Source: Sva-07 sp963793335
GTDB taxonomy: Bacteria; Actinomycetota; Acidimicrobiia; Acidimicrobiales; Ilumatobacteraceae
DNA length: 64,000 nucleotides
Reading direction: 5' to 3'
NCBI GenBank assembly: GCA_963793335.1
Contig: CAWBZS010000001.1
Location: forward strand, 1,070,787-1,134,786
The translations under genes and the position numbers were made by a program. Below, piece by piece: positions 1 to 8,903 of the stretch; the stretch's first letter is position 1, and every line of letters starts with the position of its first letter. The notes beneath the pieces were generated by a model, which saw nothing but the letters and a program-made list of their open reading frames with translations, was not told the DNA's origin and made no database searches.

Positions 1-471
1 CAGCTCGACGCCGACATCATCATCACCGCGACCGGGTTCGACCTCAGCGTGCTCGGCGACATTGCGTTCAGCGTCGACGGGACGCCGGTCAACTTCGCCG
101 ACACGATCACCTACCGCGGGATGATGTTCACCGACGTCCCGAACATGGCCTGGGTCTTCGGGTACTTCCGGGCCAGCTGGACACTGCGCGCCGATCTGAT
201 CGGCGACTTCGTGTGCCGGTTGCTGCACCACATGGACGACATCGGCGCCGCCAAGGTGACACCGCGCCTACGAGCCGAAGATGCCGACATGGAGCTCGGC
301 TCCTGGATCGACCCCGACAACTTCAATCCCGGCTACCTGATGCGCAGCCAGCACCTGATGCCCAAGCGTGGCGACAAACCCGAGTGGCAGCACACGCAGG
401 ACTACTGGGCCGAGAAGGAGTCGCTCCCCGCAGCCGACCTCGACGACGGCTGCCTCGCCTTCGAGCCGTAA
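1..471 (+). CDS. Flavin-containing / Baeyer-Villiger-type monooxygenase, C-terminal part
   Basis: The reading frame is open from base 1, so the gene begins outside the window and only the last 156 codons are present. The visible part starts with the ATGF motif (residues 11-14 of the fragment), which in class B flavoprotein monooxygenases follows the second Rossmann fold. It ends with a tail rich in Trp, Tyr and Pro that resembles EthA-like FAD/NADPH monooxygenases. Such enzymes insert one oxygen atom into ketones or oxidise S/N centres. Substrate cannot be inferred from this fragment. A GTG at 49 is internal and is not the start. The stop codon lies inside a palindrome at 468-498 that probably ends the transcript. 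Confidence 0.85.
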   Translation, partial: QLDADIIITATGFDLSVLGDIAFSVDGTPVNFADTITYRGMMFTDVPNMAWVFGYFRASWTLRADLIGDFVCRLLHHMDDIGAAKVTPRLRAEDADMELGSWIDPDNFNPGYLMRSQHLMPKRGDKPEWQHTQDYWAEKESLPAADLDDGCLAFEP

Positions 472-498
472 CGTTTGGTGTCTGACACCAAGCGTTAC
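468..498. repeat. 31-nt palindrome, copy 1 of a family (core GGTGTC-T-GACACC)
   Basis: Two 15-nt arms flank a single central T. The arms are complementary except for one T/C change that still allows a G-U pair. It starts inside the stop codon of the monooxygenase and lies before the Gfo/Idh gene. The core matches palindromes at 1584-1614 and 3308-3340, while the outer arms differ yet stay complementary. A terminator or mRNA 3'-end hairpin is likely; there is no T-run. Confidence 0.75.
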
Positions 499-506
499 AC
501 GCGAGG

Positions 507-1565
507 ATGAACAACGTGACGCTACGACTCGGGTTCATCGGTGCGGGCTTCATCGCCCGCACGCACAGCTGGTTTCTGAAGCACTCCGCCGCCGACCATC
601 GGATCGTCGCCGTGCACGATCTCGACGCGGACCGGGCACGCGCCTTCGCCGATCGTGTCGGCGCCGACGTGACGGACTGCGACGAGCTCCTCGATCGCGT
701 CGACGTCGTCTTCGTCACCACCTGGACCTCGGAGCACGAGCAGTTGGTGGCCGCGGCCGCAGAACGTGGCGTGGCCGTCTTCTGCGAGAAGCCGCTCGGC
801 ATCGACGCTCCCTCGGCACGGCGGATGATCGACGTGGTCGAATCCGCAGGCGTCGCCAACCACGTCGGCCTGATCCTGCGATCCGTACCGCAGTTCGTGC
901 ACGCCAGGACCCTGCTCGCCGACGAGCGAGCCGGCCGCATGCTCGCCGTGTCGTTCCGCGACGATCAGTTCATCCCGATCCAGAGCCACTACGGATCGAC
1001 CTGGCGGATCGACCCAGCACGTTGTGGTCGGGGCACGTTGCTCGAGCATTCGATCCACGACGTCGACATCATGCATTGGATGTGCGGGCCGGTTCGTTCG
1101 GTCAGCGGCAACGTGCGCGAGGTGCACGGTCACCCACGAATCGACGACGTCGCGGTGGCGCAACTCGAGTTCACCAACGACGCCATCGCGTCGCTCACCT
1201 CGATCTGGCACGACATCGTCGACCGGCCGAGCCAGCGTCACATCGAGATCTTCTGTGAGAACCTGTACCTGCACCTCGACGGCGAAGCGACCAGTCCAAT
1301 CACGTGGCAGTTCGCCGGTGATCCGACGCAACAGCTGCACGGCGACGCGCTGGCCCAGGTGTGCATCGACGGTGGCCAGGCTCGGGAACGCGACCTCGCC
1401 CCCGTGTCGGGTGGGGCCATGTTCAACCCGCTCACCGAATTCCTCGATGCGGTTGCGTCGGGGGCGCCGTCGCCACTGCCGCTTCGCGAGGCACTCGCCG
1501 CGCATCAGATCGTCGACGCGATCTACGCGTCCGCTGACGCCGGCGGCGTCCCGACACCGATCTGA
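507..1565 (+). CDS. Gfo/Idh/MocA family NAD(P)-dependent oxidoreductase
   Basis: The protein is 352 aa, normal for the family. An N-terminal Rossmann fold shows GFIGAGFIA near residue 9, and the family signature CEKPLG sits near residue 95. The C-terminal half is the alpha/beta substrate-binding domain. Members oxidise or reduce sugars, inositols or related polyols with NAD(P); the substrate is not determinable here. The ATG at 507 follows a GCGAGG box with no spacing. A GTG at 516 lies nine bases beyond that box and would give MTLRLGFIG, so 516 may be the true start. The gene is flanked by palindromes on both sides and looks monocistronic. Confidence 0.88.
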   Translation: MNNVTLRLGFIGAGFIARTHSWFLKHSAADHRIVAVHDLDADRARAFADRVGADVTDCDELLDRVDVVFVTTWTSEHEQLVAAAAERGVAVFCEKPLGIDAPSARRMIDVVESAGVANHVGLILRSVPQFVHARTLLADERAGRMLAVSFRDDQFIPIQSHYGSTWRIDPARCGRGTLLEHSIHDVDIMHWMCGPVRSVSGNVREVHGHPRIDDVAVAQLEFTNDAIASLTSIWHDIVDRPSQRHIEIFCENLYLHLDGEATSPITWQFAGDPTQQLHGDALAQVCIDGGQARERDLAPVSGGAMFNPLTEFLDAVASGAPSPLPLREALAAHQIVDAIYASADAGGVPTPI

Positions 1566-1583
1566 GCGTCTCTCCACGTCGGT

Positions 1584-1614
1584 GTCACGTCTGGTGTCAG
1601 ACACCAGACGTGAC
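1584..1614. repeat. 31-nt perfect palindrome, copy 2
   Basis: Two perfectly complementary 15-nt arms flank a central A. The core GGTGTC-A-GACACC is the same as at 468-498 and 3308-3340. It sits between the convergent ends of the Gfo/Idh gene and the reductase gene, so a hairpin here would serve as a bidirectional terminator. Confidence 0.8.
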
Positions 1615-1616
1615 GG

Positions 1617-3263
1617 TCAGGGTGCGGCGAGGCGTTGGTGAACCGACCGGATCGCGCTCGAACCGTCGCCGACGGCGGCGGCGACGCGCTTCATCGACGA
1701 CGCACGGACGTCGCCGGCTGCGAACACACCCGGCCGCGAGGTTTCGAACGGCAGTGGTTCGAATCCATCCGGTACGCGCCCGACGAGGTCGGTGTCGGTG
1801 AGCACGAAACCCTTGTCGTCGAGCTCCACGAATCCGTCGAGCCACTCGGTGAACGGAACGGCACCGATGAACGAGAACAGACCCGAGCACCGCTGACGAG
1901 CCTCCTCGCCGGATCGGTTGTTGCGCAACGTGATCTCGGTGAGGCGGGTCGATCCGTGCAGCGCACTCACCTCGGTGTGCGATGAGACCGTGATGTTCGG
2001 TGCCGCATCGATCCGATCGATCAGGTAGCTCGACATCGACGACGCGAGGTCGGCTCCGCGGATCGCGATCGTGACCTCCGATCCCTGCTGCGCGAGGAAG
2101 ATCGCCGCTTGGCCCGCAGAGTTCCCGCCTCCGATCACCGTCACCGGATCGCGGTCACACACACGAGCTTCGAGGTCGGTGGCTGCGTAGTAGACACCTG
2201 CACCCTCGAACTCCTCGAGCCGGTCGAGCGGCAGCTTCCGGTACTGCACACCCAGGGCGACGACCACCGTGCGCGCCATCAGCACCGCATCATCACCGAG
2301 CGACAGCCGGTATCCGTCGCAGACCGCTTCGATCCGCTCGACCGAACAGGGGCTCGTGATCGTCGCGCCCAGCCGCTGCGCCTGCAGCGCCGCCCGCTCG
2401 ACGAGTTCACCACCGGAGATCCCTGATGGGAAGCCGACGTAGTTCTCGATCCGGCTGCTCGTCCCGGCTTGGCCGCCGACGCCGACGCGGTCGACGAGCA
2501 GCGTGCTCAACCCCTCGGAGGCGCCATACACCGCCGCAGCGAGACCAGCCGGTCCGGCACCGATGATCACCACGTCGAGGAGTTCGAGACTGGTCGGTTG
2601 GTAGACGAGACCGAGATGGGACGCCAACTCACCGACGGTCGGGTTGCGCAGCGTCGCGGTCGAGGTGACCACCACCGGGGTGTCAGCAAGCACGGCTCCG
2701 ACGCTCGCGAGCAGCGCGCCGGCATCGTCGACCTCGTCACCGTCGAGATCGATCCACTGGAAGGGCAGACGCTGTCGCAGCACGTAGCTACCGAGCTCCA
2801 ACGCTCGCTTGGAGAAGCGAGATCCGATGATCCGCATCGACGCCGCCCCTGCACCGCGAGCGATGATCTCGCGCCGGGCGACGAACGCGTCGAAGGCGAT
2901 GTCGCCGATCTCGGGATCACTGGCGAGCAGCCGGCGAAAGCTCTCCGGCGTGACCCGGCGGATCCGACCGTCTCCGCGCATACGACCGCGCAAGAACGTG
3001 CGTTGTCCGGTGAGCAATCCGAGTTCTCCCAGGAATCGACCCGCGCCGTGCGTCGCGAGCACGGTTTCGGTTCCGGCGGTGACGTCGGCGTAGATGATGT
3101 CGGCCTCGCCGTCGAGGATCACGATCCAGTCGTACGACGCCTGGCCCTCCACGAAGAGCTCCTCGCCCGCCGCGACCGACACCTCCTCGCCGTAGTCGAC
3201 CAGTCGGGCGAGTTGCTGATCGGTGAGCGTGGGGAACGCCGTCCCATCGGTCGCTGTGGTCAT
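1617..3263 (-). CDS. Cyclic nucleotide-binding domain / thioredoxin-reductase-like FAD protein
   Basis: The 548-aa protein has three parts. Residues 1-125 form a cNMP-binding beta-barrel with a FLGELGLL phosphate-binding segment near 78. Residues about 140-225 look like a glutaredoxin/thioredoxin-type domain. From 229 a TrxB-like FAD/NADPH module begins with GAGPAG (235-240) and ends with FAAGDVR near 510. The place where thioredoxin reductases carry CATC reads YYAATD, so the redox-active cysteine pair is missing. This is known in some cNMP-TrxR-like fusions and argues against ordinary thioredoxin reduction. The start was placed at ATG 3263 because the upstream extension runs through the palindrome at 3308-3340. 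Confidence 0.85.
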   Translation of the reverse strand: MTTATDGTAFPTLTDQQLARLVDYGEEVSVAAGEELFVEGQASYDWIVILDGEADIIYADVTAGTETVLATHGAGRFLGELGLLTGQRTFLRGRMRGDGRIRRVTPESFRRLLASDPEIGDIAFDAFVARREIIARGAGAASMRIIGSRFSKRALELGSYVLRQRLPFQWIDLDGDEVDDAGALLASVGAVLADTPVVVTSTATLRNPTVGELASHLGLVYQPTSLELLDVVIIGAGPAGLAAAVYGASEGLSTLLVDRVGVGGQAGTSSRIENYVGFPSGISGGELVERAALQAQRLGATITSPCSVERIEAVCDGYRLSLGDDAVLMARTVVVALGVQYRKLPLDRLEEFEGAGVYYAATDLEARVCDRDPVTVIGGGNSAGQAAIFLAQQGSEVTIAIRGADLASSMSSYLIDRIDAAPNITVSSHTEVSALHGSTRLTEITLRNNRSGEEARQRCSGLFSFIGAVPFTEWLDGFVELDDKGFVLTDTDLVGRVPDGFEPLPFETSRPGVFAAGDVRASSMKRVAAAVGDGSSAIRSVHQRLAAP

Positions 3264-3307
3264 GACGGCGAGCCTACGAGTCGTCGCGCTCACCCAGCCC
3301 GGGGTGT

Positions 3308-3340
3308 GCGTACGTTTGGTGTCTGACACCAAACGTACGC
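3308..3340. repeat. 33-nt perfect palindrome, copy 3
   Basis: Two complementary 16-nt arms flank a central T, with the same GGTGTC-T-GACACC core as copies 1 and 2 and different outer bases. It lies just 3' of the nucleosidase gene and upstream of the reductase gene, both on the minus strand. It fits a terminator that separates the two transcripts. Confidence 0.8.
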
Positions 3341-3350
3341 TTGGCAACCA

Positions 3351-4115
3351 CTACGTGAACATGCGGCGCAGGATTTCGACGGAGTAGTGCGAGGCGAGTC
3401 GATCGAGGAACTTCGGGAAGTCGACCGACGCCGTGCCACTCGCCAAGTCCGAGATCGCTCGAACCACCGCCAACGGCGTGCCGCCGAGCTCGAAGCACAC
3501 CTGCGCGACCGCCGCCCCTTCCATGTCGACGCAGAGCGCCGAAGGAGCGCGTCGTCGCACGAGGTCCTTGAGGCCGCCGTCGATGAACTCGTCGCCAGTG
3601 GCCACTTGGCCGAGATGCACCGACGGCCGGCCGATGCCGAGGTCGGCGAGGTCCGCGACGGAGGCCAGCGCGTCGAACCCGGTGGTGAGGAAGTCGTTCG
3701 AGGCCTCGATCGCTGCCGCCGTCAACGACGCATCGGTCGCCAGCTCGGCCACGCCGAGCAGCGGGAGCTCACTGCGCGCGAACATCTCCGGCGGGCCGGC
3801 GAGATCGTGCTGGACCAACTCCGTGGCGACGACCACGTCTCCCACACCGAGACGATCGTCCAGCGCACCTGCGATCCCGGTGAAGACGATCGCATCCACG
3901 CCGTGATCGCGAATCAGCGACGCTGCCGTGAGCGCAGCGGCAACCTTCCCGATGCGAGACTGCACGATCGTGACACGCTGACCGGCGAGCACGCCCGTGC
4001 GGTAGACGCGTCCTGCATGCTCAGTGACCACCTCCCCCACGAGTTCGTCGTGGAGCCGATCGATCTCCTCGGCCATCGCGCCGATCACGCCGATGTGCCG
4101 GAAGTCGAGCGCCAT
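3351..4115 (-). CDS. mtnN: 5'-methylthioadenosine/S-adenosylhomocysteine nucleosidase
   Basis: The 254-aa protein starts with IGAMAEEI, carrying the acid/base Glu region of the family. It has TGIAGAL in the ribose/phosphate site, VDMEGAAVAQ with the 2'-OH-binding Glu, and AISDLAS with the catalytic Asp. It cleaves adenine from MTA and SAH in the cytoplasm and so feeds methionine salvage and relieves methylation inhibition. Length and motifs are complete. It is transcribed alone toward the reductase, separated by a palindrome, and is divergent from the iron transporter operon. Confidence 0.92.
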   Translation of the reverse strand: MALDFRHIGVIGAMAEEIDRLHDELVGEVVTEHAGRVYRTGVLAGQRVTIVQSRIGKVAAALTAASLIRDHGVDAIVFTGIAGALDDRLGVGDVVVATELVQHDLAGPPEMFARSELPLLGVAELATDASLTAAAIEASNDFLTTGFDALASVADLADLGIGRPSVHLGQVATGDEFIDGGLKDLVRRRAPSALCVDMEGAAVAQVCFELGGTPLAVVRAISDLASGTASVDFPKFLDRLASHYSVEILRRMFT

Positions 4116-4178
4116 GGCCGCATCGTACGGTGTGACCAGCGGTCGGGAACCGCTGTTGCGCGCCCCGAGGACTCGAAG

Positions 4179-4197
4179 TTAAGGTTGCCTAACCATG
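4179..4197 (+). promoter_or_regulatory. Candidate DtxR/IdeR iron-repressor box overlapping a start codon
   Basis: The 19 bases ttaaggttgcctaaccatg match about 13 of 19 positions of the DtxR/IdeR consensus, with the half-site CCTAACC intact. It ends on the ATG of the iron-binding lipoprotein. No Shine-Dalgarno is visible upstream, so a leaderless mRNA is possible. Function is inferred from the match and from the iron transporter downstream. Confidence 0.6.
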
Positions 4198-5253
4198 AAT
4201 CACAAGACCCCCCGATACTTACTGGGAAGTCTCCTGGCCAGTGCGCTGATCCTCGGTGCCTGCGGGAGCGACGACGCCGACGATGCGGTCCCCGCCGACA
4301 CGTCGGGATCGAGCGAGGCCGCCGACGACGGCGGGATGATCACCGTGTACACCGGACGCCACTACGGCATCGAGCCGGTGTTCGAGGAGTTCACCGCCGA
4401 TACCGGCATCGAGGTGCGCTTCACCACCGGCAACGATCCCGAACTGCGAGAGCGCCTGATCGCCGAAGGTGAGAACACGCCCGCCGACGTGGTGATGACC
4501 GCAGATGCCGCCAATGTCGAACTGGCAGCCGAAGCAGGTGTCCTCGCAAGCGTCGACAGCGATGTACTCACCGAGACGATCCCCGAGGAGCTCCGCAGCG
4601 AAGCGAACGACTGGTTCACGCTCAGCCAACGGGCCCGGGTGATCATCGCGAGCACCGAGCGCGTCGACGATCCGCCGACCACCTACGCCGGCATCGGCGA
4701 TCCACAGTGGGACGGCAAGCTGTGCCTGCGCCCGAGCACGCATCCCTACACCCAGTCGCTCGTGGCCAGCCTGATCATCGCCGAAGGCGAGGAGCGCGCC
4801 ACCGAGATCGTGCAGTCGTGGGTCGACAACGACCCGCTCTACATCAACAGCGACACCGACATCTACAAGGCCGTCGCCGACGGCGAGTGCGACGTCGCCA
4901 TCGCGAACACCTATTACTTGGGCCGGCTGCTCACCGAGGACCCCGACTTCCCCGTGGAGATCGTGTGGCCCGAGCAGGACGGTCGCGGCGCCCACGTCAA
5001 CGTCTCGACCGCGGCGGTGACCGCCAACGCTCCCAACCCGGCCGGCGCACTGGCGCTGATCGAGTGGCTGGCCACGGACGGTCAGCAGCAGTTCTCCGAT
5101 GCCAACTTCGAGTTCCCCGCCGATCCGAACGTGGCGGCGAACGAGATCGTGGCCGGCTTCGGCGAGTTCACCGCAGACCTCGCTGCGGTGCGCCAACTCG
5201 GCGCCAACCAGCCCACCGCCGTCGAGGTGCTGAGCGCCACCGGCTACGAGTGA
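4195..5253 (+). CDS. Iron(III) ABC transporter substrate-binding lipoprotein
   Basis: The 352-aa protein begins with a lipoprotein signal (hydrophobic stretch, lipobox LGAC, Cys near residue 23) followed by an Asp/Ser-rich linker. The mature part starts with ITVYTGRHY, the typical opening of FbpA/FutA-type ferric-binding proteins, and later has a NTYYLGRL segment with the paired tyrosines used for Fe(III) in this family. It would sit on the outer face of the membrane and hand iron to the permease encoded 17 bases downstream. A DtxR-like box overlaps its start, suggesting iron repression. Confidence 0.88.
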   Translation: MNHKTPRYLLGSLLASALILGACGSDDADDAVPADTSGSSEAADDGGMITVYTGRHYGIEPVFEEFTADTGIEVRFTTGNDPELRERLIAEGENTPADVVMTADAANVELAAEAGVLASVDSDVLTETIPEELRSEANDWFTLSQRARVIIASTERVDDPPTTYAGIGDPQWDGKLCLRPSTHPYTQSLVASLIIAEGEERATEIVQSWVDNDPLYINSDTDIYKAVADGECDVAIANTYYLGRLLTEDPDFPVEIVWPEQDGRGAHVNVSTAAVTANAPNPAGALALIEWLATDGQQQFSDANFEFPADPNVAANEIVAGFGEFTADLAAVRQLGANQPTAVEVLSATGYE

Positions 5254-5269
5254 GCCGACGCGGGCACAC

Positions 5270-6961
5270 ATGACCAGCACGATCACCAACACCGCCGACG
5301 GCGCCGGCCCTGATGCCACATCGGAGGCCGGAAGCCGTCAGCGCCCCGCCTCGGCCGCGGCAACGCGCCCGTCGACGGTGGCGGCGATCGGCCGGCGAGC
5401 CCGTTCCTGGACCTCGACCGTGGCGATCTCACTGATCGCCGTTGCGGTGTCGGTGCCGGTGCTCGTCATCGTGTGGTCGATCGTGCAGCCGAGCACCGAG
5501 GTGTGGGAGGAGCTGTGGGCCACCCGACTACCGGGGATGATCCGCGACACCGCGACGCTGCTGATCACCGTGCTCGTCGGCACGCTCGTGCTCGGCACGT
5601 CGTTGGCCTGGCTGGTCACTGCGTATCAGTTCCCCGGTCGTCGCCTCCTCGGCTGGCTGCTGGTGACGCCGCTGGCGATCCCCGGCTACGTCCTCGGCTT
5701 CGTCTGGCTCGACACGCTCCAAGCACCGCTCGGCGCTCGCAACGTTCGCTCGATCTGGCTGTGCGCCCTGGTGCTCACGATCACGCTGTATCCGTACGTG
5801 TACCTGTTCGCCCGCGCCGCGTTCCGGGAGCAGTCGCAGCGGGCGATCGACGTCGCTCGCAGCCTGGGTTGCTCTCGCACGCAGGCGTTCTGGCGCGTCG
5901 TGCTGCCGATGGCGCGCCCCTCACTCGCCGGCGGTGCTGCACTGGTCGGGATGGAGGTGCTCACCGACGTGGGCACCGTGCGGTTGTTCAACGTGTCGAC
6001 GATCGCCGACGGTGTGCTGCGAGTGTGGTTCGGCACCGGCAACCGCAACGCGGCAGCCGAGCTCGCCGTGCTGCTGATCGGCGTCGCCGTCGTGCTGATC
6101 GCGATGGAACGGCTCGCCCGGGGCCGTGCCCGATTCACCCAGTCGGGCGCCCGCACCGGCCTGCACGTCGAACGCCTGCACGGTGGTCGCGCCGCGGCGG
6201 CGTCGGCGATCGGGTGGGGACTGTTCACCCTCGCCGTCGCACTGCCCGTCTACCGGCTCGTGGTGTGGGCGTTCGAGGCACGTCGCACCGACCAGACCGC
6301 CACCGTGGCCGGCGACCTCGGCTTCCACCTGATGTCATCGTTGCGCGTCGCAGCCGTCGCCACCCTCACCTGCCTCGCGCTCGGCCTCCTGCTGGTCGCC
6401 GGGCTCAACCGACGGCGGGCGGGCGGCACATTCCTCGCCCGCTTGGCCACGCTCGGCTACACCGTGCCCGGCCCGGTGGTGGCGATCGGTGTGCTGGTCA
6501 CGCTCGCCGCGCTCGACCGCACCGGATGGTTTCCCGACGGTTGGTTGCTGATCGGATCGTTCGTCGGTCTGATCTACGCACTCGTGGTCAGATTCCTCGC
6601 CGTTGCGTTCCAGGGCATCGAGTCGAGCGTCGGCAAGGTGTCGCCATCGGTGGTGGCGAGCGCACGCACGCTCGGCGCCGGCCGTTTCCGGGTGGCCACA
6701 CGAATCGAACTCCCATTGGCCGGGGCCGGCATCATCGCCGCGTCGGTGCTGGTGGCCATCGACACGCTCAAGGAACTGCCGATCACGCTCATCCTGCGAC
6801 CGTTCGGCACCGAGACGCTGCCGATCTGGGTGTGGCAGGCAACATCGGAAAGCCTGTGGGTGCAGGCGGCAGTGCCGTCGCTGGCGATCGTTGCGGTCGG
6901 CATGGTGCTCGTCGCTGCACTCCTGTGGGCACTCGAGCACGGGGCGGAGACGGTGTCATGA
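5270..6961 (+). CDS. Iron(III) ABC transporter permease, two fused domains
   Basis: The 563-aa integral membrane protein has about twelve hydrophobic segments after a 45-residue polar N-terminus. Two EAA-type loops that contact the ATPase are visible, one around ARSLGCSRTQAF and one around ARTLGAGRFRVA, so this is a head-to-tail fused permease as in FbpB. It forms the channel for ferric iron delivered by the upstream lipoprotein. Its stop overlaps the next start by ATGA, so the ATPase is probably translationally coupled. Confidence 0.88.
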   Translation: MTSTITNTADGAGPDATSEAGSRQRPASAAATRPSTVAAIGRRARSWTSTVAISLIAVAVSVPVLVIVWSIVQPSTEVWEELWATRLPGMIRDTATLLITVLVGTLVLGTSLAWLVTAYQFPGRRLLGWLLVTPLAIPGYVLGFVWLDTLQAPLGARNVRSIWLCALVLTITLYPYVYLFARAAFREQSQRAIDVARSLGCSRTQAFWRVVLPMARPSLAGGAALVGMEVLTDVGTVRLFNVSTIADGVLRVWFGTGNRNAAAELAVLLIGVAVVLIAMERLARGRARFTQSGARTGLHVERLHGGRAAAASAIGWGLFTLAVALPVYRLVVWAFEARRTDQTATVAGDLGFHLMSSLRVAAVATLTCLALGLLLVAGLNRRRAGGTFLARLATLGYTVPGPVVAIGVLVTLAALDRTGWFPDGWLLIGSFVGLIYALVVRFLAVAFQGIESSVGKVSPSVVASARTLGAGRFRVATRIELPLAGAGIIAASVLVAIDTLKELPITLILRPFGTETLPIWVWQATSESLWVQAAVPSLAIVAVGMVLVAALLWALEHGAETVS

Positions 6962-8016
6962 ACCCGCCAACCGCGATCGTCGACAGGTTCCGTGACGACA
7001 CAACCACCGCTACCGTGCCCGGCCCAATGGACGAGCTGCTCGATCAGCCCCACACCGCGTTGTCGGTCGACGCTGTCACTCGACACATCGGCGGACGCGA
7101 CGTGGTCGACCGAGTGTCGTTCGACGTCGCCGACGGTGAGCTGGTGGTGATCGTCGGCCCGAGCGGATGTGGCAAGTCGACCCTCCTGCGTGCCATTGCC
7201 GGGCTCGACCCCACTGTCGCAGGGCGGGTCGTGCTCGACGGCGTCGACGTGTCGGCGCTGCCCCCCGAGAAGCGCCGCATCGGTCTCGTCTTCCAGGACC
7301 ACGCCCTGTTCCCCCATCGACGGGTCGATCAGAACATCGCGTTCGGCCTCGACGGTCTCGGGCGAGCAGCGCGGGCCCGGCGAGTCGACGAACTGTTGGA
7401 ACTCGTCCGGTTGCCGGGGGTCGCCAAGCGCTACCCGCACGAGCTGTCGGGAGGAGAGCAGCAGCGAATCGCGCTGGCGCGAGCGCTGGCGCCCGACCCG
7501 ACGGTCGTGCTGCTCGACGAGCCGTTCGCCAGCCTCGATCCCTCGCTGCGAGACGACGTTCGCTCCGATGTGGTCGAGGCGCTCCGCAACCGCAACGCTG
7601 CCGCCGTGCTGGTGACCCATGACCGCGAAGAAGCGCTTGCCCTCGGCGATCGAGTCGCGGTGATGTCGAACGGACGGATGCTGCAGATCGATCGACCCGA
7701 CGAGGTGTACGAGCGGCCGGCCGACCGCTTCGTGGCCACGTTCCTCGGCGAGGCCTCGTTCATCGACGACCCGGACGACCCCGCCGTGTCGCTGATGGCT
7801 CGGCCGCACGACCTCTCCCTCGTTCCGGGCGGGAACGACGTGGTCACCGCTCGCCGCTACCTGGGCGCCGCGTGGCGATACACGGTCGAGCGCACTGGCG
7901 CGTCTGCTGTCGATGTCGACGTGTCGGTCGGTCCTGGTGCCGCGCCGCTTGCGGTCGGCGACACCTGCACCGTCAGCGTCGATGCGGGCCATCCGTTGCA
8001 CCGCCTCCCCGCCTGA
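6958..8016 (+). CDS. Iron(III) ABC transporter ATP-binding protein
   Basis: The 352-aa ATPase contains Walker A GPSGCGKST, Q-loop VFQDHALFPH, signature LSGGEQQR, Walker B VVLLDEPFASLD and the switch His in VTHDREEA. A C-terminal region of about 100 residues matches the TOBE-like regulatory domain of FbpC/PotA proteins. It powers the permease encoded upstream, with which it overlaps by four bases. The start at 6958 is chosen because of that overlap. An ATG at 7027 would remove a 23-residue tail that is not conserved in the family, so it remains possible. Confidence 0.88.
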   Translation: MNPPTAIVDRFRDDTTTATVPGPMDELLDQPHTALSVDAVTRHIGGRDVVDRVSFDVADGELVVIVGPSGCGKSTLLRAIAGLDPTVAGRVVLDGVDVSALPPEKRRIGLVFQDHALFPHRRVDQNIAFGLDGLGRAARARRVDELLELVRLPGVAKRYPHELSGGEQQRIALARALAPDPTVVLLDEPFASLDPSLRDDVRSDVVEALRNRNAAAVLVTHDREEALALGDRVAVMSNGRMLQIDRPDEVYERPADRFVATFLGEASFIDDPDDPAVSLMARPHDLSLVPGGNDVVTARRYLGAAWRYTVERTGASAVDVDVSVGPGAAPLAVGDTCTVSVDAGHPLHRLPA

Positions 8017-8042
8017 CGACTCAGACGTCTACGGTTCCGCCG

Positions 8043-8903
8043 ATGGAGCTACAGGATCGAGTCGTCGTCGTCACCGGAGCCGGATCGGGTATCGGCGAAG
8101 CAATCGCCAGAGCAGCGCACGGCGCCGGAGCTCGACACGTGGTCGTCGCCGACCTCGATGGGGCCGAAGCCGAGCGGGTGGCGGCCGACATCGGTGGCAC
8201 CGCCGTGCAGATCGACGTGCGCGACGAAGCAGCGATCCAGCAGATGGTGGAGGCAACGCTCGACGCCCACGGTCCGATCGACCTGTTCGTGTCGAATGCC
8301 GGGTTCGTGACCGCGGCCGGGCTCGAGGACACCAACGATGCGATCCAAGCGATGTGGGAGGTGCACTGCATGGCCCACATCTACGCCGCCCGTGCGGTGC
8401 TGCCGTCGATGATCGCCCGAGGCGAGGGGTACATCTTGAGCACAGCGTCCGCCGCGGGGCTGCTCACGCAGATCGGATCGATGGCGTACTCGATGACCAA
8501 GGCGGCCGCGATCTCGTTGGCCGAGTGGTTGTCGATCAGTCACTACCACCAAGGCATCCGTTTCTCGGTGCTCTGTCCTCAGGCGGTGGCGACCAACATC
8601 GTGCGCAACAGCCCGCAGAACTCGATGGCCGCACAGGCCGAGCCGACCGCCAGCGACGACAGCGGCTTCGAGGGTGGCGTGGCGAGCGGCGACGGCGTCC
8701 TCGATCCGGCTGATGTGGCGCAACTGTGCCTCCAGGCGATCCGTGACGAGCAGTTCCTGGTACTTCCGCATCCCGAGGTCGCCACCTACGTCGAGCGCAA
8801 GGCGACCGACCGCGACCGTTGGCTCGGCGGCATGCGCCGCTTCCAGTCGGCACTGCACCCCGACGGCGATCTCCCCGGCAACGCGATCACGCCTGGGGTC
8901 TGA
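8043..8903 (+). CDS. Short-chain dehydrogenase/reductase
   Basis: The 286-aa protein has the classical SDR pattern: TGAGSGIGEA cofactor loop near residue 11, SNAG near 84, a catalytic Ser in STASAAG, and YSMTK carrying the Tyr and Lys. It is cytoplasmic and NAD(P)-dependent; the substrate is unknown. Position directly before a FadB-like gene suggests lipid or ketone metabolism. The start at ATG 8043 gives a normal N-terminus right before the beta-strand. The last codons and the TGA stop lie inside a palindrome (8882-8920), so the C-terminal tail is dictated by that hairpin. Confidence 0.87.
   Translation: MELQDRVVVVTGAGSGIGEAIARAAHGAGARHVVVADLDGAEAERVAADIGGTAVQIDVRDEAAIQQMVEATLDAHGPIDLFVSNAGFVTAAGLEDTNDAIQAMWEVHCMAHIYAARAVLPSMIARGEGYILSTASAAGLLTQIGSMAYSMTKAAAISLAEWLSISHYHQGIRFSVLCPQAVATNIVRNSPQNSMAAQAEPTASDDSGFEGGVASGDGVLDPADVAQLCLQAIRDEQFLVLPHPEVATYVERKATDRDRWLGGMRRFQSALHPDGDLPGNAITPGV

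Noticed and set aside
5473..6957. Long open frame in front of the iron ABC ATPase, in another frame of the permease gene
   Set aside because: It is the Arg/Pro-rich shadow of the permease; only the part from 6958 has ABC motifs.
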